A stretch of DNA of 22,678 nucleotides from Paulinella micropora (taxonomy: Eukaryota; Cercozoa; Imbricatea; Euglyphida), in contig BJOX01000032.1 in the NCBI GenBank assembly GCA_009731375.1, positions 302,861 through 325,538 of the forward strand. The letters run 5' to 3'. The notes beneath the pieces are model-generated. The model was not told where the DNA came from. It made no database searches and saw only the letters and a list, made by a program, of their open reading frames with translations. This document shows positions 1-9,242 of the stretch, in pieces (the stretch's first letter is position 1; every line of letters starts with the position of its first letter). The position numbers were made by a program, and so were the translations under genes.

Positions 1-284
1 AAAAAAAAAAAAAAAAAAAAAAGATCCAAACTAGGATGAAACGTTAACTGTGCCCTTCAGTTAATATTTCATTAATTTGGTTGAGAAAAGAAAGGAGAAA
101 TAAAAGATGTCGGAAATGATGTTCCAAACTAGAATGTAATGTTAACTGTGCCCTTCAGTTAATATTTTCATTAGTTTGGTTTCAAAAAAAAAAGAAAAGA
201 GAGTGAGAGAGAGAGAGAGAAGGGGGGGAAAGAAAAGAGAGAGAGAAAGAGAAAGAGAGAGAGAGAGAGAGAGACAGAGCAAGC
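1..284. repeat. Poly-A edge, 62-bp direct repeat pair and GA-rich tract
   Basis: The window opens with 22 A residues. Two direct copies of a roughly 62-bp sequence follow (about 24-86 and 123-183), sharing the stretch GTTAACTGTGCCCTTCAGTT and a similar CCAAACTAG start. From about 184 to 276 the strand is almost purely purine, mostly (GA)n. No coding signal is seen. It is presumed to lie inside the upstream intron of gene 1. Confidence 0.6.
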
Positions 285-515
285 TAAGATTCATTCTGCT
301 GTTCGCAGAGTAGATAGTCCAGGAGTGCGCATTTGAACTGTGCCTTTTCCTTGATCGCAGCGTAGTGTCTGCGAGTTCTTCTCTTCAGCTAACACCCTCG
401 CATCTAGATCCTCATGCACTTCACAGCTCTCATCTACCCCTAATGCTGCCGTTGCTGCTGTGTCTGTTTTTTGTTCTGACAATACGTTTGGGATCGGCTG
501 ACCCCGTTGACAAAA

Positions 516-565
516 TGGAGGCACATGTCCAGGATCTGGATCTGATGCTATAGTCTGAGGAAGCC

Positions 566-620
<55 letters not shown>

Positions 621-621
621 T
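516..621 (+). mobile_element. SINE 3' end, family C, with ATT tail
   Basis: The core TGGAGGCACATGTCC is followed by about 35 bp ending TCTGAGGAAGC and then an ATT array (566-621). The same 3' end recurs at 2641-2690. The 5' limit is unclear; similar non-coding sequence extends back to about 300. The core matches the position and sequence of cores in the other three ATT-tailed families here. A 62-codon open frame across it (365-553) looks incidental. Confidence 0.55.
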
Positions 622-622
622 T

Positions 623-882
623 GACACCGTGATAGCCCAGTGGTCAAGTTCTACCATCTGGGCCCTGTCGCCAGTTCGATTCCCGTCGGTGCCACCAGTA
701 TTTTCATTGAACATACCGGTCCGTCTGGAAGTGTTGGAACTGCCCTTGCGGGGGTGTCATTAGAGCCTATCGTCAATTCTTCGTACTCCCCTCACGGGTG
801 AGACGATGGAGGCGCATGTGCAGAAATGCATCAGCCATTGACAGAGAAGCACTATTATTATTATTATTATTATTATTATTAT
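623..882 (+). mobile_element. tRNA-derived SINE, family A copy 1
   Basis: The 5' 75 bp (623-697) is tRNA-like. It has an A-box match TAGCCCAGTGG at 633-643, a B-box match AGTTCGATTCC at 673-683, ends GACACCG and CGGTGCC that can pair with one mismatch, and a discriminator A followed by CCA. A unique body leads to the shared core TGGAGGCGCATG (from 807), then GAGAAGCAC and an ATT tail (853-882). This copy lacks the internal duplication seen in copies 2, 4 and 5. Its first base lies one T after the ATT tail of the preceding family C element. Confidence 0.85.
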
Positions 883-1219
883 GGAGGGGTGCACAGTATG
901 GCACCCCACGGGAAGAGGAGGTGGTTGGGCCTCTTCCCACTTGTTCCGAGGCTATGCTGTTGTGTTGTTTTTATAAGACATACACCACGTGGGGTCAAAG
1001 GGGTATATACATTCCGAGATCTAGGGTTGGTGATGGGTTTCGAGGCGTCCCAGACACTTACCGCAAAACGTCCTCATGCGCTGGCAGACCGCATGAAATG
1101 TCTGCTACCACCCCCTTGAGTACCTCCATTCGTCTTATACCCAGTCTTGTGGAACTCTCATAGGGAACATCAATCATTTGCAGTTGATTCTCTGCAAGGT
1201 ATCCGACACGCCGGGCGGG
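883..1219. other. Unclassified repeat-like DNA between SINEs
   Basis: About 340 bp separate the tail of family A copy 1 from family B copy 1. A GGGTTTCGAGGC motif near 1036 recurs in related form near 1627, suggesting fragments of another dispersed element. Open frames here have no start context or splice logic and are not called as genes. Confidence 0.35.
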
Positions 1220-1335
1220 TAGCTATTCAGGGATGGTTAGAGTCACTCTTCCCTCCCCAACATTCACTGTGTGACTGTTGGGTCGAGGGATGGAGGCGCA
1301 TGGTCCTTGGACTCAGCCATGACAGATCAATACAC

Positions 1336-1393
<58 letters not shown>
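1220..1393 (+). mobile_element. ATT-tailed SINE, family B copy 1
   Basis: It begins TAGCTATTCAGGGATGG, as does the copy at 1903, and runs through GACTGTTGGGTCGAGGGA into the core TGGAGGCGCATGG (1291). It ends GACAGATCAATACACT and an ATT array. The stretch GGGTCGAGGGATGGAGGC resembles family A's GGGTGAGACGATGGAGGC, so the two 3' halves appear related. No convincing A box is seen; the 5' end may be truncated or of different origin. Confidence 0.7.
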
Positions 1394-1394
<1 letters not shown>

Positions 1395-1765
1395 CTTGGA
1401 GTGTTGACTGTGACATATTTGAGGGAAATCCCGATGAAAAAACCTAGTCACACTTGCTAAACAGAGTTCCAGCCCAATGGCCTCAAGGCGTTAAACTGTG
1501 ACGCCAACTCATAACCCTTTGGTGGTAGATGCTGGGGAGGAGGGTCGTTGCGCGCGTAAAAGATCTTAAACTCCGCATATGCTGGTTGATAGCCCAGGAC
1601 CCAGCAGACACCAGATTGTTATGGGTGGGGTTTCGAGGCAGCTCTAGCAACCGCGCTTGGTGTATGCACTTGCACATTCGGTGACGTCTTGCAAGAGGTT
1701 GCTGGGACTGCGGAATAACCTCGGCTTAGTGCAGTCTTGCCCTCAGGAGCTCCATCGGTGGCCCC
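1394..1765. other. Unclassified DNA inside the SINE cluster
   Basis: About 370 bp of non-repetitive-looking sequence. It contains a second GGGTTTCGAGGC-like motif near 1627 and leads into family D. It may be the 5' part of the family D element, but with only a partial second copy at the window edge this cannot be tested here. No gene is supported. Confidence 0.35.
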
Positions 1766-1902
1766 GATCATCAGGCGAGAGACTGACACGGGGGGGTGGA
1801 GGACCTCGAACAAGGGTATTGGAGGCTTATGTCCGTTGAGGATATGCCATTAGCTGCATCAGTACGCCTCAGATATAGTCTTATTATTGTTATTATTATT
1901 AA
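1766..1902 (+). mobile_element. ATT-tailed SINE, family D copy 1
   Basis: From GATCATCAGG at 1766 to the tail, this copy is essentially identical to the reverse complement of the last 113 bases of the window. It carries the core TGGAGGCTTATGTCC (1820), then AGATATAGTC and an ATT-type tail (1881-1902). The true 5' end lies further left and cannot be fixed, because the second copy runs off the window. Confidence 0.7.
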
Positions 1903-2047
1903 TAGCTATTCAGGGATGGTCAGAGTCACTTTCCCTCCCACCATTCACTGTTGTGACTGTTGGGTCGAGGGATGGAGGCGCATGGCCGTTGGGCTCGGCC
2001 ATGACAGATCAATACAATATTATTATCATTATTATTATTATTATTAT
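1903..2047 (+). mobile_element. ATT-tailed SINE, family B copy 2
   Basis: Same start (TAGCTATTCAGGGATGG), core (TGGAGGCGCATGG) and end (GACAGATCAATACA plus ATT array) as the copy at 1220-1393, with scattered substitutions. It starts directly at the end of family D's ATT tail. Confidence 0.75.
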
Positions 2048-2052
2048 GATTG

Positions 2053-2372
2053 GACACCGTGATAGCCCAGTGGTCAAGTTCTACCATCTGGGCCCTGTCG
2101 CCAGTTCGATTCCCGTCGGTGCCACCAGTATTTTCATTGAACATACCGGTCTATTTCTGGACCAGTATTTTCATTGAACATACCGGCCCGTCTGGAAGTG
2201 TTGGAACTGCCCTTGCGGGGGTGTCATTAGAGCTTATCGTCAATTCTTCGTACTCCCCTCACGGGTGAGACGATGGAGGCGCATGTGCAGAAATGCATCA
2301 GCCATTGACAGAGAAGCACTATTATTATTATTATTCTTATTATTATTATTATTATTATTATTGTTATTATTA
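2053..2372 (+). mobile_element. tRNA-derived SINE, family A copy 2
   Basis: The tRNA-like head has the same A and B boxes and the encoded CCA. An internal duplication of period 37 repeats the segment beginning ACCAGTATTTTCATTG (2124 and 2161), as in the minus-strand copies at the right of the window. It ends GAGAAGCAC and an ATT tail with CTT and GTT interruptions (2320-2372). It starts about 5 bases after the tail of family B copy 2. Confidence 0.85.
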
Positions 2373-2377
2373 TCATG

Positions 2378-2638
2378 GACACCGTGATTGCCCAGTGGTC
2401 AAGTTCTACCATCTGGGCCCTGTCGCCAGTTCGATTCCCGTCGGTGCCACCAGTATTTTCATGGAACATACCGGTCCGTCTGGAAGTGTTGGAACTGCCC
2501 GTGCGGGGGTGTCATTAGAGCCTATCGTCAATTCTTCGTACTCCCCTCACGGGTGAGACGATGGAGGCGCATGTGCAGATTTGCATCAGCCATTGACAGA
2601 GAAGCACTTTTATTGTCATTATTGTTATTATTATTATT
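2378..2638 (+). mobile_element. tRNA-derived SINE, family A copy 3
   Basis: Nearly identical to copies 1 and 2 but without the 37-bp duplication. The A box carries one change (TTGCCCAGTGG). It ends GAGAAGCAC and an interrupted ATT tail (2608-2638). It starts a few bases after the ATT tail of copy 2, forming a head-to-tail pair. Confidence 0.85.
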
Positions 2639-2640
2639 AA

Positions 2641-2690
2641 TTGAGGCACATGTCCAGGATCTGGATCTGATGCCATAGTCTGAGGAAGCA
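2641..2690 (+). mobile_element. SINE 3'-end fragment, family C copy 2
   Basis: Matches 518-565 (GAGGCACATGTCCAGGATC through TCTGAGGAAGC) with few differences. Only the 3' end is present, directly after the ATT tail of family A copy 3. About 28 bases later comes the 3' splice site of gene 1. Confidence 0.65.
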
Positions 2691-2719
2691 TATAAGTATT
2701 ATTTTTTTGTTATTCTTAG

Positions 2720-5144
2720 GCGGCTTTAGTAAGGGCGGCGGCGGTCGAAGCGCGTCTAGTGGTACTAATTATCTTCCCTCTCAATTTTGTCTCCCTCCCA
2801 CACAGCGGCAGACACACTCTGTGTGTGTATTTTCTCTGCTTTCTCTCTCTCCCTCCTTGCAGCTTCGTCTTCCTTCACTGGTTACACTTACGCAAAGCAA
2901 CGAAAAGGGAGCATCGAGTAAGAATTTCTCTCCCACTCTCACTCTCTCCCTCTCACTCTCTCCCTTTCTTTTTTAATTTCTTTCTCTTTATCTCTCTCAC
3001 TTACTCTTGTCTTGTTGTTTTTGTTTTTAGGTTTGTGTTGTTTTCACTTGCGAAGCTATCGTTTTTGTGTGCCTGCCTGGTTAGCATGCGCCCTGCATTT
3101 ACGTTCACATGTGCATTTTGATGCACTTATGTTTGATTGTGTTTGTAAAAAGGTATGTATGTGTATGATTTTCTGTCTTAGTTTTTGGCGTTACGCACGG
3201 AAGTGACTGAACATGTGGAGCTTTAGTATGTGTGTGCATGTCTCTCAGTTTGGACCGTGGGGGCTTGATGGTCCTGGAGGAGGAGCCTGAAGCGCTGCCT
3301 TCGGGTTCTGTCGAGCAGGACGACTTTGATGGGCTGGGTTTCTCCCTCGACAGAAAAGTCACCCCGCCCGCTGGCTTGAGTTCCTCACTGCAGCGTTCTG
3401 ACGAATTTTTTGCAAGCGAGGCCCCTACCGCTAGTAGAAGTCTCGCAGCCGCTGCGTTGCCTACGTCTCCTCCCCCCACAGCCCCGCGCGCTTTGCCAAT
3501 TTTTCCAACCTCTGCACCCCCAAAGCCTCTTGTGGTTCCTTCTAGCGGCGAGCTCAGCCTAGGAATAGCCTATAATATTGCCCCTCCTGCCTCCTCACCT
3601 GCCGTCCCACCTTTTGTGCACCCTCTGCCTTCTCCCTCTCCGCCTCTTCCGCCTCCTGCCTCTCGTTCTCAGGCTCTCCCCTCTCTTTCTGCCTCTCTTG
3701 CTGGCTCTCATTCTTTAGCCTTGTCTGATTCTCTATATGTACCTCTTTCTGCCTCGGGCCCACCGCCACTCCCTCTCCACTCTGAGTCTTCGCCCCCTGC
3801 CCCTGCTTTGTCCTCAAGCAACTTGAAGTTGGATTTGGCCCCTGTCGCTGCGCCCGCCGCACCGGCTGTGGCCGCTGGTGGAAAGCGCGCGGCTGCTCCC
3901 GTAGCGCTCGCAGCGAAGAAGCCTGCGCCACGGGCGGCGGGCCAGCAGGAACTGCAGGTGTCGCAGAGGACACTGGGGCTGCTCGTGCTCAGCTTGCAGC
4001 AGGAGATGGACGTGAAGCACGCACTGGACGCATCCGCGCACAAAATTGATCGCAAAGAACGGGAAATTGCGGCGCCGAGAAAGAAATCGCAAATCAAGGG
4101 AAAGAAAAAACACAAGGCAAGGGAAAAAGCGATGCCAAGAAAGGACAAGTCTCCTGCCTGGCCGGAAAGAAGTAAAAAGCTCGACATGGGAAAAAATTAT
4201 AATGTCGACATGGAATTGATGGAGATAAAGGATGGGACAAGCGCTCTTGTCACCGATTGGAGTAACTTGGACGTGGACATGGACGAGGACGACGTGGAGA
4301 ATGAAATCGAAAAGGAACAGGGCGAGAGAAAGGCATTAGCCTGGACAGTGCCCTGGGGTAGGTCTGACGTGTCGCGAGCTGGCGGGGCAAAGACAGGCCA
4401 GGAGAAGAAGCGGCTTGACGTTGCGCAGAGGCTGGCGGAACGAGCCGCCACGCTGGCCGAGACAGAAGCAGACAACGAAGAAGAGGAAGAAGAGGAGGAG
4501 GAAGAAGAGGAGGAGGAAGAAGAAGAGGAGGAAGAAGCAAGAGAGGAGGAAGAGGTCGAGGAGAAGGAGGAGGAGGAGTTGGTGGCAGAGAACGCGTACA
4601 CGGCGCGCGAGCAATTGCTGCAGAAGGAGGAGGAGGCGGCGGCCGCAGAGCAGGCGGCTCGGCTAGAGCAACAGCGCCGACAAGACGCCTCCGCGGCGCG
4701 CTTGCCCAAGCCCTGTATACTGTCAGACATCGAGATAGAGAGGTCACTCAGGCACGGCTTGGCTCACTACACCGTTGAAGCTTAAGCTTCGCGCCCAGGC
4801 ATCTCACATCGGGACAACTCTCAGAACAACAACAATGTGACCGTTATTTTTGTGAAGATTCGGCGAAAATAAACTTTATTCTGAGATTTGCCCTCATGTG
4901 ACTACTCTGTGCTGCTTGTTGTAGTCTGACGGCGCGAGCGCTGGCGCAACTGGAGCAGAAGATGCGGGAAAGCAGAGGAAAGCCCCAGCAGAAGAGAAAG
5001 CCCAAGCTCAAGATCGACGAATTGTTTGCAGACCTCGAAAACAGCTTCAATGGACTTAGCAAGGTTTGGCTAGGCAGGAATAGGAGATTTCAACGTCAGA
5101 CGACTGTCCGCGAGTTGAATGCGCAAAGAAAACAGAGCAAGTGA
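2720..5144 (+). CDS. Gene 1: low-complexity acidic coiled-coil protein, 3' part
   Basis: I do not recognise this gene. Phase-consistent exons are 2720-2761, 2863-2917 (donor GTAAGA), 3249-4742 and 4925 onward. The first starts mid-codon after TTATTCTTAG, so earlier exons lie to the left, beyond or within the SINE cluster. Visible order: a Gly/Ser-rich segment; an acidic stretch containing DDFDGLGF; a long Pro/Ser/Ala-rich region (about 3430-3900); a basic Lys/Arg helix-prone region (about 4040-4170); an acidic segment; a run of roughly 30 Glu (about 4479-4540); and Gln/Glu/Ala coiled coil. The last part (4926-5063) is again basic coiled coil, then TTVRELNAQRKQSK and TGA at 5142. An alternative end is TAA at 4783-4785 if the 4743 donor is unused. 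Short acidic-aromatic motifs in a disordered chain resemble trafficking adaptors, but that is only a guess. Existence is likely, function unknown. Confidence 0.6.
4783..4873 (+). promoter_or_regulatory. Alternative stop and AATAAA within candidate intron of gene 1
   Basis: The long exon 3249 onward stays open to TAA at 4783-4785, and AATAAA sits at 4868-4873, about 83 bases later. The same stretch is also a plausible intron (GTCACT at 4743, TTGTTGTAG at 4916-4924) joining in phase to more coiled-coil coding sequence. Either the gene ends here or there are two 3' forms. Confidence 0.45.
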
Positions 5145-5247
5145 GGAAGATAGACTGCAGATGATGAGAATTCAACGTCAGACTACTGTCCGCGAGTTGA
5201 ATGCGCAAAGAAAACAGAGCAAGTGAGGAAGATAGACTGCAGATGGT
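5084..5247 (+). repeat. 82-bp tandem duplication covering the gene 1 terminal exon
   Basis: Two copies (5084-5165, 5166-5247) with about 95% identity, plus a short remnant of a third (GAGAATCAG). Each copy holds an acceptor-like AACGTCAG, the codons for TTVRELNAQRKQSK, a TGA, and a donor-like GTGAGG overlapping the stop. Because both copies encode the same tail after an acceptor, splicing to either would give the same C-terminus. Confidence 0.8.
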
Positions 5248-5337
5248 GAGAATCAGAGAATACTTCAGCAGCCCATTCCAAAGCCTCCAGCCCCGACAGT
5301 GAAAGCCTATCGGATAGGCTGCTCATGGATATACATG

Positions 5338-5385
5338 CACCATCTATCTACCCCATCTATCTATCTATCTATCTACCTATCTAGC

Positions 5386-5461
<76 letters not shown>

Positions 5462-5470
5462 GTCTATCTG

Positions 5471-5506
<36 letters not shown>

Positions 5507-5529
5507 CCTACCTACCTACCTATCTGTCC

Positions 5530-5581
<52 letters not shown>

Positions 5582-5612
5582 CTGTGTCTGTCTACCTAAA
5601 TACCTGCCTACC
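5338..5612 (+). repeat. (CTAT)n array
   Basis: About 270 bp of CTAT repeats with occasional CTAC and CTGT variants. It lies between the last exon of gene 1 and the first recognised exon of gene 2, pyrimidine-rich on the coding strand. Tyr/Leu/Ser/Ile open frames here come only from the repeat. Confidence 0.9.
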
Positions 5613-5638
5613 ACCTATCTACATGTTGCGTGCGCTAG

Positions 5639-5887
5639 CTGTTAGTCTGGGCACAGCCGCCGGTGCCGCTGCAGTGTTTCCGTTGCAACTGGCTGCGCTT
5701 CTTGCTTGCCTTGCCTTTGCTCTTGCTGGTCTACTCGCTGAGCTCGCTGGCCGCGCTGGCTTTGATCTTGCCCACGTGCTTCGTGATCTTGGTGCTGCGC
5801 GCGCATAAGGTCCGCAACACTTAGCACACACTATGCCGAGCCAAAGCAATTCATCCGCTCCTCAATGTCTTTTTGTTGTTGTTGTTG

Positions 5888-5923
<36 letters not shown>

Positions 5924-6025
5924 TTATGTGTGTGTGTTTGTGTGTGTGTTTTAAGATCGAGACGCGTGTCGAGGCGTTTGCTGTCCGGCAGGAAGTGTTG
6001 AACAAGGAGTCCATCTGGAAGAAGG

Positions 6026-6081
<56 letters not shown>

Positions 6082-6331
6082 ATCTTATCTTATCTTATCT
6101 TATCTCATCTCATCTCATCTCATCTTATCTCATCTTATCTTATCTTATCTTATCTTATCTTATCTTATCTTATCTTATCTTATCTTATCTTATCTTATCT
6201 TATCTTATCTTATCTTATCTTATCTTNNNNNNNNNNTCGCCTCGCCTCGCCTTGCCTTGCCTTGCCTTGCCTTACCTTACCTTACCTTACCTTCCTTACC
6301 TTACCTTACCTTACCTTACTTTATCTTATCT

Positions 6332-6362
<31 letters not shown>

Positions 6363-6405
6363 TTTATCTATCCATCCATCCATATATCCATCCATATATC
6401 TATCC

Positions 6406-6469
<64 letters not shown>

Positions 6470-6474
6470 GTCTG

Positions 6475-6505
<31 letters not shown>

Positions 6506-6589
6506 GTCCATCCATCTATCTATCTATCTATCCATTGAGGATGACTCTGTCCTCGGATATGCAGCGCCAATAGACCAAACATACCTATC

Positions 6590-6687
<98 letters not shown>

Positions 6688-6777
6688 CCTGTCTATCTAT
6701 CTATCTATTAAGGATGACTCTGTCCTCGGATATGCAGCGCCGATAGACCAAACATACCTATCTATCTAACTATCTAA

Positions 6778-6827
<50 letters not shown>

Positions 6828-6828
6828 G

Positions 6829-6863
<35 letters not shown>

Positions 6864-8278
6864 GTCTATCTATCTATCTATCTGTCTGTCTGTCTGTCTA
6901 TGTTCAGCACATTGGAACAACAACTTAACTTGATTCTTTTTTTCCCAACGTGTCTTGCGTGTCTGCGGTATATACACTTTCCTTTCTTTCTTTCTTCCTA
7001 TCTTTCTTTCTGTTTTGTTTGTGCCCTCGCCTGATTATGTACATCAAGTCCTGGTGCTGCTTCTCTTGTTGCGCAACACATACGAGCTGTGTGTGGGATC
7101 AGATGCGGCGGACGTGCATGCTGGTGTTGCGTGCACTGCCCATGTTGTTCCTGCTGGTGTGCTGGCCGCTGTTGGCCACGCTGTTGTTGCTGCCTCCCCG
7201 CCGGGAATCCTCTCAGGCAAGCTTCTCTCCCCGCGCGTAGCGCCGCTGCAGCAGCTGTGGCTTGACTGCGCGCTGGCGGTCCTGTGTGCAGGCGGCGTTG
7301 GGTTTGATCGGCTCGCAGCTGGCCGTCGTGCTCTTCCTGCAGGTCACTCCCGCCCTGCCACCAGCACTGGCCAGCTAGCATCTACAGCTAGCTACAGTGT
7401 GTCAACAGCCCCCTCAAATAGAACTCCTTGCTTAGCATGTGTGGAAGGCAAACAAGGTCTTGCATGGTCTTGCGCAGGTGCTGGGCGCGGTGCGGGCGGT
7501 CAAGTCGTTCGAGGCAGGAAAACTGGAGCTGACACGCAGAGACAGGTCTGACATCTCTTCAGTTCACTTGCCTTTTACCTTTGTTTCTGTGCTTCTTATT
7601 TTGTCTTTGCTTATCTGTTTTCAATGTTTTACTCTCGCTTAGTTTGTTGACAAAGCCTTGTGCAAGCGTACGTACATGCTAACATATGCATGCATATTTT
7701 GTCCGCAATCAACTGCAAAAGCACACACATTTACATCAATACATACATCAATACATACATCAATATATACATCAATACATACATCAATACATATATGCAT
7801 GCATGTAATATTGAGCAGTCTTATTTCCCTTGCGTCGTGGTTGGCAGGGAGAAGCGGCGTGCGGCGCGCAAGGAGGCTGTGCAGCAGCAGCTGTCTGTCT
7901 CGTCTGCGGCCTCGACTGCTGTGTTGCCCCGGGCTGTGCGCGGGCAGGCGGTGCTGGGCGCCGAGGAGCTGCAGGAGCTGGGCCTCAGCCCGCTTCAGGC
8001 CGCCTGCATGGTCCCCTGCACGCTGGCGGCGCCTTGCTGGGCGGTGTGTGGAGTGGCGTGGAATGCAGCGGGTGGCGCAAGCGGATGATGATACTTGGCT
8101 TAGGGCTGGTGGGAGCTGGAGGCGCGCTGGGCAGAGCACCAGCGCCAGAAACAGCCCTCGCACACCTTCAGCGCCAAAACAGGACACGTGCGCTGGACCG
8201 ACCCGGCCACCCTGCTCACCGTGCTCGGTAACAGCGCTGCACCTCCCTCGACGTGACGACTACTACGATTACTACGAT

Positions 8279-8359
<81 letters not shown>

Positions 8360-9046
8360 TACTACTACTTCTACTACTACTGCTGCTGCTGCTGCTACTG
8401 CTACTGCTGCTATTGCTGCTGCTGCTGCTGCTGTAACCATTATTACTACTATTGCTACTATTTTTCAATTATATATACATATACATTTATATATGTTGAA
8501 GTGTTTTAGCACCTGCATATGCTCAGTCTGCCTCGTCGCTGTTGGCCGTCCACATGGTTTGTTGTGTGTGCTGCGTGTGGTGCGGTCGGCAGGCCTGTTG
8601 TACGAGACGCTGCAGCTGGCCTCGCTGGCGCTGTTTTCGCTGTCCGGGCCGGGCCAACAAGCCGAAGAGGGTACTCAGGAAGAACAGGTCCGCTTTCCTA
8701 CGTATGTAGGTATGTATGCATGCATGTATTATGTATGTATGTATGTATGTATGTATGTATGCATGTATTTAAGCATTTATGTATGTATGAAAGTATGTAT
8801 GTATGTATGCATGTTTGTATGTATGTATGTATGGAAATTAGAACTATCATGTAACTGCGATTAAGTATCTTATCTTGAGGCACATAAAAGCCTGTCCAGT
8901 GCGCTTTTTACATATACCCATAAATATGGCTGTGCGACTTGCAATGATATCATGCACCTACATACGTGGGTCAGAAAAGTTTCAGCATGGTAATTGCACA
9001 TCTCTTGTGATGTCTTCTTGTCTTGGGCAGACTACTACTACTACTG

Positions 9047-9103
<57 letters not shown>

Positions 9104-9120
9104 TACTACTACTACTACTA

Positions 9121-9171
<51 letters not shown>

Positions 9172-9181
9172 TTACTACTAA

Positions 9182-9242
<61 letters not shown>

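Noticed and set aside
365-553. 62-codon open frame with a hydrophobic stretch
   Set aside because: It runs into the repeated family C SINE end and has no splice or homology support; likely chance.
623-697. A functional tRNA gene
   Set aside because: The tRNA-like head is repeated five times with identical SINE bodies, has poor T-arm pairing and an encoded CCA; it is a SINE head.
4197-4747. Minus-strand Ser-rich and Pro-rich frames opposite gene 1
   Set aside because: They are the complement of the Glu tract and GC-rich coding frame of gene 1.
5299-6746. Tyr/Leu/Ser/Ile-rich long frames
   Set aside because: Translations of CTAT and CTTAT microsatellites, open only because the repeats lack stops.
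6361-6901. CRISPR-like array (repeats with spacers)
   Set aside because: The units are a tetranucleotide microsatellite with two copies of one longer unit; spacers are not unique and the genome is eukaryotic.
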